Positions 50,280 to 64,000 of a stretch of DNA of 64,000 nucleotides are shown piece after piece. The position numbers were made by a program, and so were the translations under genes. Below the pieces are notes generated by a model. The model ran no database searches. It was not told the DNA's origin and worked only from the letters and a program-made list of their open reading frames with translations. Each line of letters begins with the position of its first letter. Position 1 is the first letter of the stretch. Source of the stretch: Crotophaga sulcirostris (taxonomy: Eukaryota > Chordata > Aves > Cuculiformes > Crotophagidae); the NCBI GenBank assembly GCA_013397455.1, contig VYZB01000290.1, forward strand, positions 378,762 through 442,761, written 5' to 3'.

Positions 50280-51070
50280 TCTGTACCAGGACATGCTGAG
50301 GAAATCTCTGATGACATTTCTTCACAGCCCTGCACTCGCAGAAGGGATTGCAGTGGGACCATCTTCCACCCTAGGCATTGGCTCTGTCATGTTGTGGGAA
50401 AGAGGCATGTACCTTCTGATGGGGTGAGAGCTGTGTATCGTCTAGAGATAACTGCACCATCTGAACAAATTTGGAAAAACCATGAATGAAGTGCAGTTTT
50501 TGAAAGCCACCCGTATTCATCCAGTTGAGCTGGGCTTCCACAGGATGACAAACCCCAACATCTCTGCCACTAGTGAGGCTCAAAGATCAAGGCCTCTGTT
50601 TGAAGCAGCACGTGCTCCTCAACTAAATAGCTGCAAATCCCTTGGAGGTGAGCAATACTTGTTCATTTTCCCTGGACTTTTTTTCCTCATTGTATTCATT
50701 TTTACAAATTCCTGCTCTGTTTCCTGTGGAAGAACATACTGAAAGACAAAAGCCTGAGAACAACAGTGCTCCCTCAGAGTGAAGGTCCATCTGGCCCAGT
50801 ACTCGGCTCCAAAGAGGCCAACCATTCGTGTCTAAAGGCTAGCATATAAGTAGTGCAAGCCCCAAACCATCTCCTGCCAAAGGGACATGGTGTCTTAGCT
50901 CAGTCTGGGGCCTTCAGTGCCTGCCTGAATGATGCTGTAGGGGTGTCCATTTCTGCCCCTCTCTCTTGGGTGGGCCTGGGACCTGCACTGCAGAGAGCTG
51001 CTCTTCTGGATGGAGCGCTCAGACCTAGGTCACAGCAGCAGGAATATCGGCCGAGCAGTCCCCATTTCCT
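50280..51070 (+). repeat. Direct repeat copy B (about 0.8 kb)
   Basis: Second copy of the segment at 48,905-49,670, same orientation, sharing all listed landmarks. The region after the CCAGTACTCG phrase is more diverged than the first 550 bp. Confidence 0.8.
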
Positions 51071-51299
51071 GAAGAGCAAGAACTTGAAGAATGAGGATCA
51101 GGACCAAGCACACAAAAAAGAAGAAGAGGTGGTACCATGGGGTATTTTCCAAAGTAGGACACGTATCGATGAGAAACACACTTTTTTCCTTCCAAAGCTT
51201 TCTCCGCCGCTGTGCTTCTTGGCCAGCGATGCATGAAAAGCATCCTCATGCCTGCCCTGCACTTGTATTGGCAGGGAGAGCTGGAAAGTGCCAGGGAGA

Positions 51300-51960
51300 G
51301 CCGGAAAGTGGCAGCTCCTGATGGTGCAGCAAGCCTGGAGCCCATCCAAGCACAAGCTCTTTTGCACAAGCTAGAAGCCCTGGGAAATGGAGCCAAGGCA
51401 AGAGCAGAGCTCGCTCCCACTACACACTTGCAACGGGCAAGAGAGCCAGAGAGAGGCAGGGCACGAGCGGTGCCCTGGAAGTGCAAGAGCAGCAGGCAAG
51501 AAGCCAGCTGAAAGGGCCCGGATAAGCCCTGACAAGGGGCTGTGCTCAATGCAACAGAGGAGCACTTGGAGCTCACCGTGGGAGTTTAAGAAAGCCTCCT
51601 CCCCTTGGATGCGGGGCACGAGGGCCACCTTCGTGGAGCAGGAGCAGCAGGTACCTTGCCAAAATGGCCCAAAGAAGTCCTGGCAAGGAGCTATGCTCAG
51701 TACTGCAGAGGAGGCAAAAAATTCCCAGGGACACTCGCGAGCCCAGCGTGGGGAAAAAAAGCCTTCCTCCCCGCAGCTGCAGGGCACGACAGGCCAACCT
51801 TCGTGGTGCATGAGCAGCAGGCAGTGACCCAGCCAAAGTGGTGCAGAGGAGCCCTGACAAGTGGTCCTGCTCAGTGCTGCAGAGGAAGGCAAAAAACCCC
51901 TGGGGACCAGGGCCAATCTGCCCCGGGGGAAAATTCCTTCCTGACCCCAGCGTTGGCTGT
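51300..51960. repeat. Degenerate GC-rich tandem repeat, unit about 155-170 bp
   Basis: Units end with GAGCAGCAG at 51,495, 51,650 and 51,820, each preceded by a GGGCACGA block. Two full units (51,496-51,650 and 51,651-51,820), a third without its end, and a partial first unit are seen. Shared internal phrases include GACAAGGGGCTGTGCTCA, GGCAAGGAGCTATGCTCA and GACAAGTGGTCCTGCTCA. Several frames stay open on both strands, longest 202 codons, but none resembles a known protein. Confidence 0.7.
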
Positions 51961-52909
51961 TCCCTGAGCACATGAGCAAGCCCTGAGTCCTCCTCCCCCA
52001 GGCTGGTCATGCCTCCCAGGAGATGCCCAAGCCCTGTGCTCCCTCAACCTAGAGCCATCTCAGGGGCTTCCCAGAGTGGGCAAAAGACCCCAGCCTGCTC
52101 AACCTTGGGGGCAAGAATCCATCCCACGTCTGGTGGGACACCAGTAGGTGCTTCAGAGCACTGGGACCCCGGACAACTTCTCTACATCCCATTTCTTACT
52201 GCGGCTACCACTGGCTCCACAGGGCAAGAGGATGGCAATCTCTGCAGTGCTCCTCAAGAAGGCTTTCCTTCTGTCTGGCCATGGCTATCCAGCTGAAAAG
52301 GCCTGATAGCCTCACACACCTCCAGGGCTTGGTGGCTCTTCTCCTTTCCAGCAGCCTCATCCAGCCTCTGGCCTTCCTCCCTCAGCCCCCACCAAGTAAA
52401 TCCATCAGGTCCTTAAGGACTTCCTCTCTGATGTCTTCAGGCTGCCTGTAGGTCCAGCTCTGGCAGCGGGACACAGGAGGTTGCCCTATTTCCCCTGGCC
52501 CAGGCCATCGTGACTGCTGTGTTGCTGAATGGTGGCCTGGTGACATGGGGGGTGATGGGCCCACCCATGCAAAGCCCCGCCCACTGCCCCTCCACCCAGC
52601 ATCCTTTGGAGGATGGCATTTGGGCCAAGGGCAGGCACAGGCTCCTGGACACAAAGACTGCCTTGTGTCCAGCACCCCACAGAGAACTCCCAGGGTTTTT
52701 TCCCACAACCTGGAGCCATGTCAGGGACTTCCAAGAGTGGGCAAAAGAAGAAAAATTACTAACAAAGGCAACTGGCAGAATCAGCTAACTCTGTGATTTC
52801 TTCTTTCCTGATTTTGCTTAAAAAATATAAATGCCAACTGTGATAAGCGTTTCTTAGTGTACCAGTTACAGTATGATGATAATATGAAAGGTTTAGAGTG
52901 TCCAGAGGA
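51961..52909. other. GC-rich unclassified sequence with a 50-bp direct repeat
   Basis: This continues the GC-rich block. CCATCTCAGGGGCTTCCCAG with AGTGGGCAAAAGA (52,042-52,093) recurs as CCATGTCAGGGACTTCCAAG with AGTGGGCAAAAGA (52,705-52,755). No gene recognised. Confidence 0.5.
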
Positions 52910-53351
52910 GGTCATAAAGCTTGTGAAAGGTCTAGATGGGAAACTGAATGAGGAGTGGCTGGAGTCACTTGATCTGTTCAGCATGGGGAAGAGGAGACCT
53001 AAGGGGGACCTCATCACGGTTTACTGCTTCCTCACAAGGGAAGGAGGTGGCATAGGCACTGATCCTTCTCTCTGGTGACCAACGATAGGACCCAAGAGAA
53101 TGGCAGGAAGATGTGCCAGGGGAGGTTTAGGTTCAGTATTAGGAAAAGGTTCTTCACTCAGAGGGTGGTGGAGCACTGGAACGTCTCCCCAGGGAAGCGG
53201 TCACAGCACCAAGCCTGACAATAATCAGGAAGTGTTTGGACAGTGCGCTCAGACACACGGTGTGAATGTTGGGGTTGTCCTGTGCAGGGATAGGGCTTGG
53301 ACTCAATGATCCTTATGGGTCCTTTCCAACTCAGGTCATTCTGTGATTCTG
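52910..53351 (+). mobile_element. CR1 LINE 3' fragment with octamer tail
   Basis: CR1 signature phrases GACCTCATCACGGTTTACTG, CCAGGGGAGGTTTAGGTTCA, TTCTTCACTCAGAGGGTGG and GGACTCAATGATCC, ending in the tandem octamer CATTCTGTGATTCTG. It is therefore complete at its 3' end, in plus orientation, and diverged. Confidence 0.88.
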
Positions 53352-56300
53352 TTTAAATACTTTTGGTTTTCATCTCCTTGTACCACACAAGAGTATCAAG
53401 ATCTGAACATCAAAATTAAATATAAGGTAAAGGAAAAACATTGGAACATTTTGTTTCTGCACCCCATAGTCATAAGGGTACTCATGTGACTAGAGGATTA
53501 TAACTTATAGAACAAACCTTAGAGGAAGGGGTTTACTCTAAGCCATGGCTTCTTCCACCTGCCGTTACTGTAGCAAACAGAAGAAGCACTTAATGGATCA
53601 ACTGCATTGTCCCATTTAGATTTTCATATTGTCCTGTTTAGAGCCACAGCCATTCCTGAAGTAGGCTGCAATATGGCCTGATCTCTTTTTGATGCAACAA
53701 AGGGAACTGGTATCCCAAGAGCAACTCTGCAGTAGTCTCTATGGACCACTGCCCTCCATGTAGGACCATGTGGGTTTGTTCATTAGCACCCATGCTCTAG
53801 GTACCTTATCTATGGACACAGATAATTATCATTCACAAAACTTTTAACAAGTCAGTGAAAAATATCTGTGTTGCACTGAAGATTTAAATAACACTGCAAA
53901 ACCAGAAGCAGTGGCACGCCCTTATTATTATCTACTTTGCCCTGTGAACGAAAAAAAATAATTAGTCCTCATCCAACAGCACAGGGACAGTCAAATTCCC
54001 AAAGCTTCCCTCACGTTAGACACAGTGTAAGTCTGTCACAAGCAGCTAAGGGCACCTAGCACCCACCTCTTGAAGTCAGTTCTGACACTCACAGGAGTTA
54101 CAACCGCCCACGGCAAACTCTGCTATCCACAGATACAGTGCATTATTTTTAACTGCTCTTTTGACACTTCCCCAGGCTATTTCAATAGGCATTTTGGCAG
54201 TTACCAGATAAAACAGGAGGATTACTGTTTTAAGATCATTCTTTAGAGATGGCTAATATTTTACACATTAGCCTGGCAGGATTTCAGCCAAGAGGTCTCC
54301 TACTTTTTTTGCACAACCCCCCATCCTCCCCCACCAAGGTTTTTCTTCACAAAATAAGTGAAAAGCAGAAATAATTATAACAGAAGCATACAAGGTGTGC
54401 TGAGCTCAGTTGAAGGCAAACACCAATTCATTACATCCAGGACAGCAGTCAATGTCTAAAATATAACACTGACACTCTTGGTTACCATCATGCCTCCACT
54501 CTTAGACAGGACACCCATAAGCCATCATAACGTCAGTGAGGAACAAGAAGGTGGAAACCAGATGACTTTTGCCTTCTCCACTCGTAAGAGGCACGGGAAG
54601 AAGAATAACTCCGTGCTATCTTGAGATCCCAGATCTTCCTCCGAACTTCATCAGAAAAGGAGCACATGACTGCTCTCACAGCTGCTGTAGTTGAGAGAAG
54701 CTTCATCCACTAACTTGCCTCCAACCTCTTTTCCACTCTATGCTCATAGCATAAGCACAGGAGGCAGCATTAACATCACCAGTGGCTCACAGGCTGTAAT
54801 CATTTATTGCCCATTCACTTTCAGGGAGGAATGAGAGGCAGCTCTGTGAAGGCAGAGGAGTAGAGAAAACATGTCCAACACTACTGCAGGTGCTACCTCA
54901 CCTGTTACTCACACACTGAAAATCAGTACTTATTTTTCCAGAAAGAGGGAACAGAGAGGGTGGCTCATCTGCTTTGCAGTTTGCCACTGGCAGCCCCAGG
55001 GGCCTCACTGGCTGTTTGTCCTACCTTGGTTTTGGCAGCAGGAGCATGCCAGTGCTTTGTTCCCATTCCTGGTGTGCACGGTTTTGGTTCCTGCTCCTCA
55101 TCTTAGCTCCTAGAGCATTGCAAAGACACTCAGAGCTTCTACCTGGGTTCTTGCCAGTTCCTGATTTCTCCCTTTGCCTTCCACATGCTTCCTCAGCTGC
55201 CCATGGATGATGGCTGCTTTCCACCAGGTGGTGCAGAAATCAGCTTCTCCCTATGCTATGCTTGCTCCACTGCCATAAATAACCATGAAAGCCAAAGAGA
55301 AATGGATGAGGGGAAAAAAAGCAAGTGCTACCAAATTCAGTAAGTGAATAGATATGTATTTCTAAATCAATATTCCAGTATTTTTCCTCCCCCTTCCCCA
55401 TATCCAGCATACAAACTGGTTCCTAAAGAATCTATAATTAACCTCCAAATGTTGTTCCAAGTCATATATCCACAGGCACCCAGGCATTCCATCATTGATT
55501 ATCTCAGCAGATGTATGTAGTTTTGCCTACCCCAACGCAGCTGCAGCCACCTTTCTAACAGACCTGATGCAGCAAAGGTGGCCTCACTTAGTCTGTTTAT
55601 TATGAAACAGCAGATTTTGTTCCCAAACTTGGCAAGCCCCTTGCCTTTCCCCTGGCTTACCTACCTGCATCTGTAAATGTTGAGATAGGTGGCTATTCTC
55701 TGAATGCGCTTTGAAATCAGCACTGTATTGTCAGTTCATTATGAAAAACAACCAAACATTTCTCAAAATGTCACTTATTAAGGAAATTTAAGCCTGCAAT
55801 TAACACCAAATCACTTAGGAACTGAGATTTCTGACACTATGAGTTCCAGCATGACGCATACAAAAGTGACTGAAACTATAATCCTAATAGACTACCTGCT
55901 ACAGGCTTGGTTTTTTTCCCCAGAATATTTCAAAAGTGTTTCTCATAGAAGGAACTTCAGTGGAATATTATTAAACATGTATCCTCCTCCTCACCTCTGT
56001 TCAGCTAAGAGCAAAGGAAACAACAGTGTGATGAAATATTTCCCAGATTTTTGACACTTTTAAGAGCATTCTGGAGTCTGCTAAACTTTAGCACAGTTTT
56101 AGGTTAGGGAAATTATCCCTTCCTCCATTCCTTAATTTGCATGACTATGTCATATTAATAAGGCCAAAAATGGGCAAACACCAGAATGCTCTGAATATTC
56201 TAGGACAGTGTTACACAAAGCAGAACACAGATTCAAACAAGCTCTAGTGCTGCAGAACTACAGTTCACTGTTATGGGTCTGAGACACCACTCGTATCACT

Positions 56301-57144
56301 TATTTTCTGCTTCTCTTCCTGGATTTGCATTACATTTATGCAACTCCCAGGGGCTTTCACAATCCCTCACAGGTGTAAATCATTCCAGAAATGACTTTTG
56401 GTTTACATGCAGGAATTATATCTGCATTTACAGTGTAACACAGCTATCCAGTTCCCAAGAGTCATGTGTTTCCATGCTATCAGGGAGCCTCATTTTTTAG
56501 CACTTTGGAGTCCATTGGTAGGGGATGTCCTTGGAAAAGTTGAAAAGTGTCATTTGATGCCACGGTTTGGAACCCAGTCACTCAGGTTTTCAGATATGCC
56601 AATCCTGACTGCTTTACAGTACACATACAATTTTGTACACAGCCGTACCAGATCAGTGAAGAAAGCTAGTAATTGCCTTGCATGATGCAGAACAAGGCAT
56701 CAGGGTCAAGCAGGAGTGCTAAGCCTGCTAACAGTGTTATAGGTTCACTGAGTCAGCTGGCTAAACTTTGCCGCTGTTGTTTGCACCCATAAGACAGAAC
56801 TGTCTTCTGTAAAACTGGAACTGTCCCACTGAAATCCATAAACAGCAGGTACCACATACTAAGTGCTCTGAAAGTGTTAAATATTACCAAGTGCAATATT
56901 AATCAAGAGGATTACAGAGGCAAACCAGATTTTCCAACAACTTAAACTGTTATTTTTCCATTCTGCACAGAAGAAAAAAGATGAAAAAAACCGACCCTGA
57001 CACACGCAGACCAAATATCTTCTGAATATTTTCCCCAAAATGGATTAGAGGGCTGGTTGAATCCAGTCCACAATCTCTTTGAAAGGGAGAAGAGTCTTGG
57101 CATCTATCTGATCCCAGGAACATCCCAAGTGATATGCATTTCAG
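53352..57144. other. Intergenic region, right part
   Basis: AT-rich sequence with short open frames (for example 54,871-55,113 and 55,839-56,054) that match nothing I know. If the candidate gene at 57,145 is real, its upstream exons may lie here; I could not identify any with confidence. Confidence 0.6.
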
Positions 57145-57489
57145 CATTTCTTTGACAATGAAGCTTCAACAAAAAGTATTCCAGTTTGGCCAATGTATTC
57201 AGACCAAAAATTAGCTTACACTCCAGTATTAGCAGCATTGGCACCTTTCCTACCATTCAATTTTAGTAACAAGCTGAAGCTCCCACAAAAATATGCAAGG
57301 AGAGGTTTCTTCCATGAATCACCTCTTAAAAACATACCCAGTCATTTATTTAAGTTAAAATCACAGCCAAAAATTGGCAGCAGCAAGCCTGGAAAGAAAT
57401 ACAGTTTTACATACACAACTGACTACGCAGCCATGTGGCTAGAAGAGCCAATGCGTCCGACAGCAATAAGAGAAACTTTAGAGATTAAG
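57145..57489 (+). CDS. Candidate internal exon of an unrecognised gene
   Basis: 345 nt (115 codons) open in one frame, flanked by ATATGCATTTCAG and GTATGT, with both junctions in phase 0. The product is Lys/Pro/Tyr-rich. It includes SIPVWPMYSDQKLAYTPVL, KLKLPQKYARRGFFHESP and KYSFTYTTDYAAMWLEEP, followed by MRPTAIRETLEIK. It has no signal peptide or membrane segment. An internal ATG at 57,193 could start a shorter protein but has weak context. I do not recognise the family. The upstream acceptor tract is only moderately pyrimidine-rich. Evidence is the ORF and splice signals only; chance or a decayed gene remain possible. Confidence 0.4.
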
Positions 57490-58147
57490 GTATGTTATTA
57501 GCTTTCCCCAATCAGTTCTCAGTTGTAGGCTCAGACTTACCTTCTGATCCAGTTCTGGTACAGATAAGCGTACTACACACATTCATGTAATAGCAGCCAT
57601 CTCTCTGCTGCTCTGCATTTTGCATGGAACTGTTATAATGTAGAGAACATCTACCCTCTCAGACTCTGGAACCAGAGAATCAACACAAAGATTTTCACGA
57701 AGCCTATTTCATATATAAATAGGTAAAATATTCAGCTCCTACAGATTAATATAGTGAGCATAAGGCTCAGATATGTATTTTATGGCATTATGATCACCCC
57801 CTGGATCTGCCCAAGGGGTTATTCTGCATGCTACTCTGATGTTGACAAGGTCTCTATGAATAGGAAAGCACTTCCTGCAGACTGTGATGCTGTTTCCAAA
57901 CGGTCAAAGAAAAATACTGGATGCTATTATTGTTAAGCTATTGTATGCTCATCAGGAGGCTGCAGAAACTACCAAATAGACCACAGATTGCTTAGCCAGC
58001 ATTTTCAAGTCAATTCAGCTTTTAAAGCTATGAAAAGCTACACAAAAAAAATGGAGTTAGCATAAGAATTCAATATTAGTTTTATACATAAAGAAGACTG
58101 AACTTTTCAGCTTGTTAGAAATTAAGGTGTGTTTCTCTGGTCTGCAG

Positions 58148-58249
58148 TTTTACAATGCAATGCATTTCCCAAAAGGCAGCAGAAGTACTGCCACTGTTAA
58201 GCTAACTTGGAGGGAAATACCATGGAAGGCTTTGATTCTGCCCATGTAA
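58148..58249 (+). CDS. Candidate terminal coding exon of the same unrecognised gene
   Basis: Follows a strong acceptor (GTTTCTCTGGTCTGCAG). Read in phase 0 from the previous segment it gives 33 codons, FYNAMHFPKGSRSTATVKLT then WREIPWKALILPM, and a TAA at 58,247-58,249. An AATAAA lies 266 bp downstream. A second frame (58,207-58,464) is open for 85 codons over the same stretch but cannot join the exon at 57,489 in phase through this acceptor. This may mean a frameshift, alternative splicing or chance. Confidence 0.33.
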   Translation, partial: FYNAMHFPKGSRSTATVKLTWREIPWKALILPM

Positions 58250-58514
58250 CAAAGGATCTTCAGTTTTTTGAAGGAGAAACACAGGAAGAAAAGCACTCAG
58301 GCACAGAAGCGCTCCAAGCAGATAGAACTCGGAATTTCAGACACAGAACCAGGCTAAACCAAACACACCTCTATGATGCAAACGTATCAGTCAATTTGGA
58401 TGACTCTCTCAAGATGTACCCAAATCCCATATACACAATTCAGGAATTATTCCCTGCAGGTTGAGGAAGCACACTTACTTTCTCCTCAAGTGTGCTAAAA
58501 GAAAATGACTTAGT

Positions 58515-58520
58515 AATAAA
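58515..58520 (+). terminator. Poly(A) signal AATAAA (+) after candidate gene
   Basis: Canonical hexamer on the plus strand between the candidate terminal exon and the RALA 3' end. Confidence 0.35.
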
Positions 58521-58839
58521 ATCTACTCTAAACCCATTTCGATTCTTAGGGAGAAATACTTCTGGAATAAGCTTACTTCAGTTTGTTTGCCCGTGTTTTG
58601 CCCGTTTTCTGATATTCTTTGTTTTAGTAAGTAGGGACAAATTAACTCTGGATAAAAGGTAGCAACACTCAGCTGTTACAAAATGGCTTTTTATCAAACT
58701 AATTAGCTTTAATCTACAGTTTGCTCACAGACACAAAAAAAGCTACTAGAATATTTAGGTTTCACTGCTTGACAACTGGCACCATCTAAAGAGAAGTTTA
58801 ACAATAATATAGTTATCAATTAACACTGCACAAGTATTT

Positions 58840-60673
58840 AAAAAAATGGAAGTTTATTCATCTTTCAATGGCTCAAATAGCAAATAAATGGACAGGATAA
58901 GGCATCAGCCAAGACAAGTTTCATGTGTCCAATGGCTTCATAACACCTCAGTCCCCAGTACACAGGTTCCAAAGCAAAGTCACAATGTTAGTGGTTAGAC
59001 TCCCTGGCTAAATAGACCCAAATGAGTACACAGTAAGATGAAGACTGGCTTATTTGCCATAGTTACATGAGTAACTTGAATTCTGCACTTGGCAGTCTAC
59101 TAAATGCACATACAAAATTCTTATTGATAAATATTTAACATGACAAATATAACGTCTAAGACTTGAGTCCCTAAAATGTCTGTTAGCATGAAAGTTATAT
59201 ATTTGTTACCTAGTTTGCTTGAGCACATTTTAAACTGTCAGTTATAGGCTTACACATGTATAAAAAGTCTTAACAGTTTGTGGAATTGATCTAGCCTGTC
59301 CTACCAGAGGAGTTCAAAACCCTCAAACATTCTGGTATATTTTTAGTTAAGATGCAGCATACTAACCATGTGCTAGTGTTCTTGCTGTTCTGAAGTAACT
59401 GAGGCAGCATGTTTTGTTTGGGGATTTTGGATGCATATGGTAAATACTTCTGTATTGCAAAGCGTATTTGATTGTTTAATATCAACATTTACTAGAAAAA
59501 ATAGCTACAGTGTTCCCCATTTGAAAATCAACATAAACTAGACTACACAGTAAAAAAAAAACTGCAAAGAGCTTCAGCATAACACACCATGTTCCTGTAG
59601 CTGAGTATTAGGAACACAAAAGAAATTAACTGATGACACCAGAATTTCCCGGACAACATTTTAACTCAAAACACATTAGCACTAGTGAATCAGCTCCATT
59701 CCACCCAGCTCCAGGGAATTAAAACCCAAGGAACATCTAGACAAAAAAAATCTACTTGCAAAAGGGAAGTTTCAAGGTACCAGCATGTGAAGTTTCAAAC
59801 AACTACTCCAGACTTAGATGTGCCATAGGCTTATGACTTCTGTCTTTTATGTATTCTGACCTTTTAGTTTTGAGATACCGTACTGTTTACCAAGTTACAG
59901 ATGACAGAATATGCTCCGTATTATTCACAATACCCGAGTATGGCACACATTTAAAGAACAGATACTGATAGCAGACAGCTAGTTAGCTAAATCATTCAAG
60001 TAACTGCACTCCACAGAGAGGGCAGCCTCATGCTGATGCGCAGGGACAGTCTCGATGCAACAAAGTTGAAAATACACCCTTGATTAAGCAACCTGCTATG
60101 TTTAGGTTTTAAAATTAAGGCATATTCAAATGTTTCAATGTAAAAGATTACGTCACTCTTCTAGGTTAATCAGAACCACATATAATTTTCCCCAACATAA
60201 CTGCTCACATATACATTATTCTTTTCTAATACGCGTAACTCCATGGCAAAACAGCTGCATACCGCTTTGTTAGGTATCACGTTCACAATTGTAATTTTCA
60301 AGGCAACAAAAGACAAGATGAATTGACCATTACCAGTGGTAAAAAAGTATGCTTTACAAGAACCCACAAAGTAATACTTCCCCGCTGTGTTCACTATTAA
60401 AGAAAAGACTGCTATGAAACACTACATTCAGAAGAAATGTGAGAAGGTAGGCAATTATGAAATGGACTGAACTTTGCTTCTCTTGAAGCCACATCATTTT
60501 TTTTTTTCTCAGTGAATTTGACTTTCAGTGCAGCTCCAATTCATGCTTTTAGTGGTACATTACAATTTCCAACATGTTAGAGTAATTTCAGTCACTTGAG
60601 CCTTCAATGGCATGCTTATAAATTACGGTTTTAATTAGTATGGTCAGGGTAGGAAAGGACTTCAGGGTTTTGA
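58840..60673 (-). other. RALA: RALA 3' untranslated region
   Basis: About 1.8 kb AT-rich sequence after the stop codon, ending near the only canonical minus-strand AATAAA I found (58,853-58,858). The length is similar to that of mammalian RALA. The end position is inferred. Confidence 0.65.
58853..58858 (-). terminator. RALA: RALA poly(A) signal AATAAA (-)
   Basis: TTTATT on the plus strand; on the minus strand AATAAA is followed about 25-35 nt later by a GT-rich stretch (CTTGTGCAGTGTT), as expected for a cleavage site near 58,835. Confidence 0.6.

Positions 60674-64000
<3,327 letters not shown>

Noticed and set aside
48905..51070. The two 0.8-kb direct repeats as a pair of retroviral LTRs
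   Set aside because: No TG...CA ends, primer-binding site or retroviral genes were seen; the interior is mainly a CR1 fragment.
51300..51960. CRISPR-like array
   Set aside because: Units are 155-170 bp, diverged and without spacer structure, in a vertebrate genome.
51371..51979. 202-codon minus-strand open frame and overlapping frames in the GC-rich tandem repeat
   Set aside because: Open frames occur on both strands over the same repeat units and none resembles a protein; composition explains them.
54871..56685. Several 60-95 codon plus-strand frames as upstream exons of the candidate gene
   Set aside because: I could not find acceptor and donor pairs giving a continuous phase with the exon at 57,145.
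56950..57147. Minus-strand open frame next to the candidate exon
   Set aside because: Short, contains a hydrophobic low-complexity end, has no splice signals in phase and no known homologue.

Overview
This window is vertebrate, almost certainly avian, genomic DNA. It has long AT-rich introns, one strong CpG island, CR1 LINE fragments with the bird-type 3' end, and a solo LTR that resembles the ERVL-class LTRs common in neoavian birds. That LTR argues for a neoavian bird rather than a chicken or duck. Gene order also fits: RALA lies upstream of CDK13 in the same orientation, as on human 7p14. Species was not determined.

Layout. Positions 1-40,500 hold most of CDK13 on the minus strand. I placed 12 coding exons at base resolution, all with GT-AG boundaries and continuous phase: 3,193 coding nt, about 1,064 residues. 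They encode the RS-rich N-terminal half, the whole kinase domain (GEGTYG loop, PITAIRE helix, HRD, DFG, T-loop Thr) and the post-kinase DCHEL/polybasic extension. The last exons, encoding the C-terminal tail, lie left of base 1. Introns 10, 5 and 1 carry a CR1 fragment, a solo LTR and a CR1 fragment respectively. A CpG-island promoter (about 38.6-40.95 kb) carries NRF1, NF-Y and E-box motifs. It also has an array of five TCTCGCGAGA-type elements, each followed by the same CTTCGC tail. The leader contains three very short upstream ORFs.

Positions 41-57 kb are intergenic. A repeat-rich block at 48.8-53.35 kb contains two diverged direct copies of a roughly 0.8-kb segment separated by a CR1, a GC-rich degenerate tandem repeat (unit about 155-170 bp), and another CR1.

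At 57,145-58,249 (+) there are two exon-like segments with compatible phase-0 splice signals and a downstream AATAAA. They may be the 3' part of an unrecognised gene running tail-to-tail with RALA. This is the best candidate for something undescribed here.

From 58.84 kb to the right edge is the 3' part of RALA (minus strand): the penultimate coding exon (NKSD and SAK guanine-binding motifs), the last exon (polybasic tail and CCIL prenylation box) and a 3'UTR of about 1.8 kb.

The two recognised proteins act separately: CDK13 with cyclin K phosphorylates the RNA polymerase II CTD in the nucleus, and RalA is a membrane-anchored GTPase of exocytosis. No bacterial systems, CRISPR arrays, tRNAs or rRNAs were seen.
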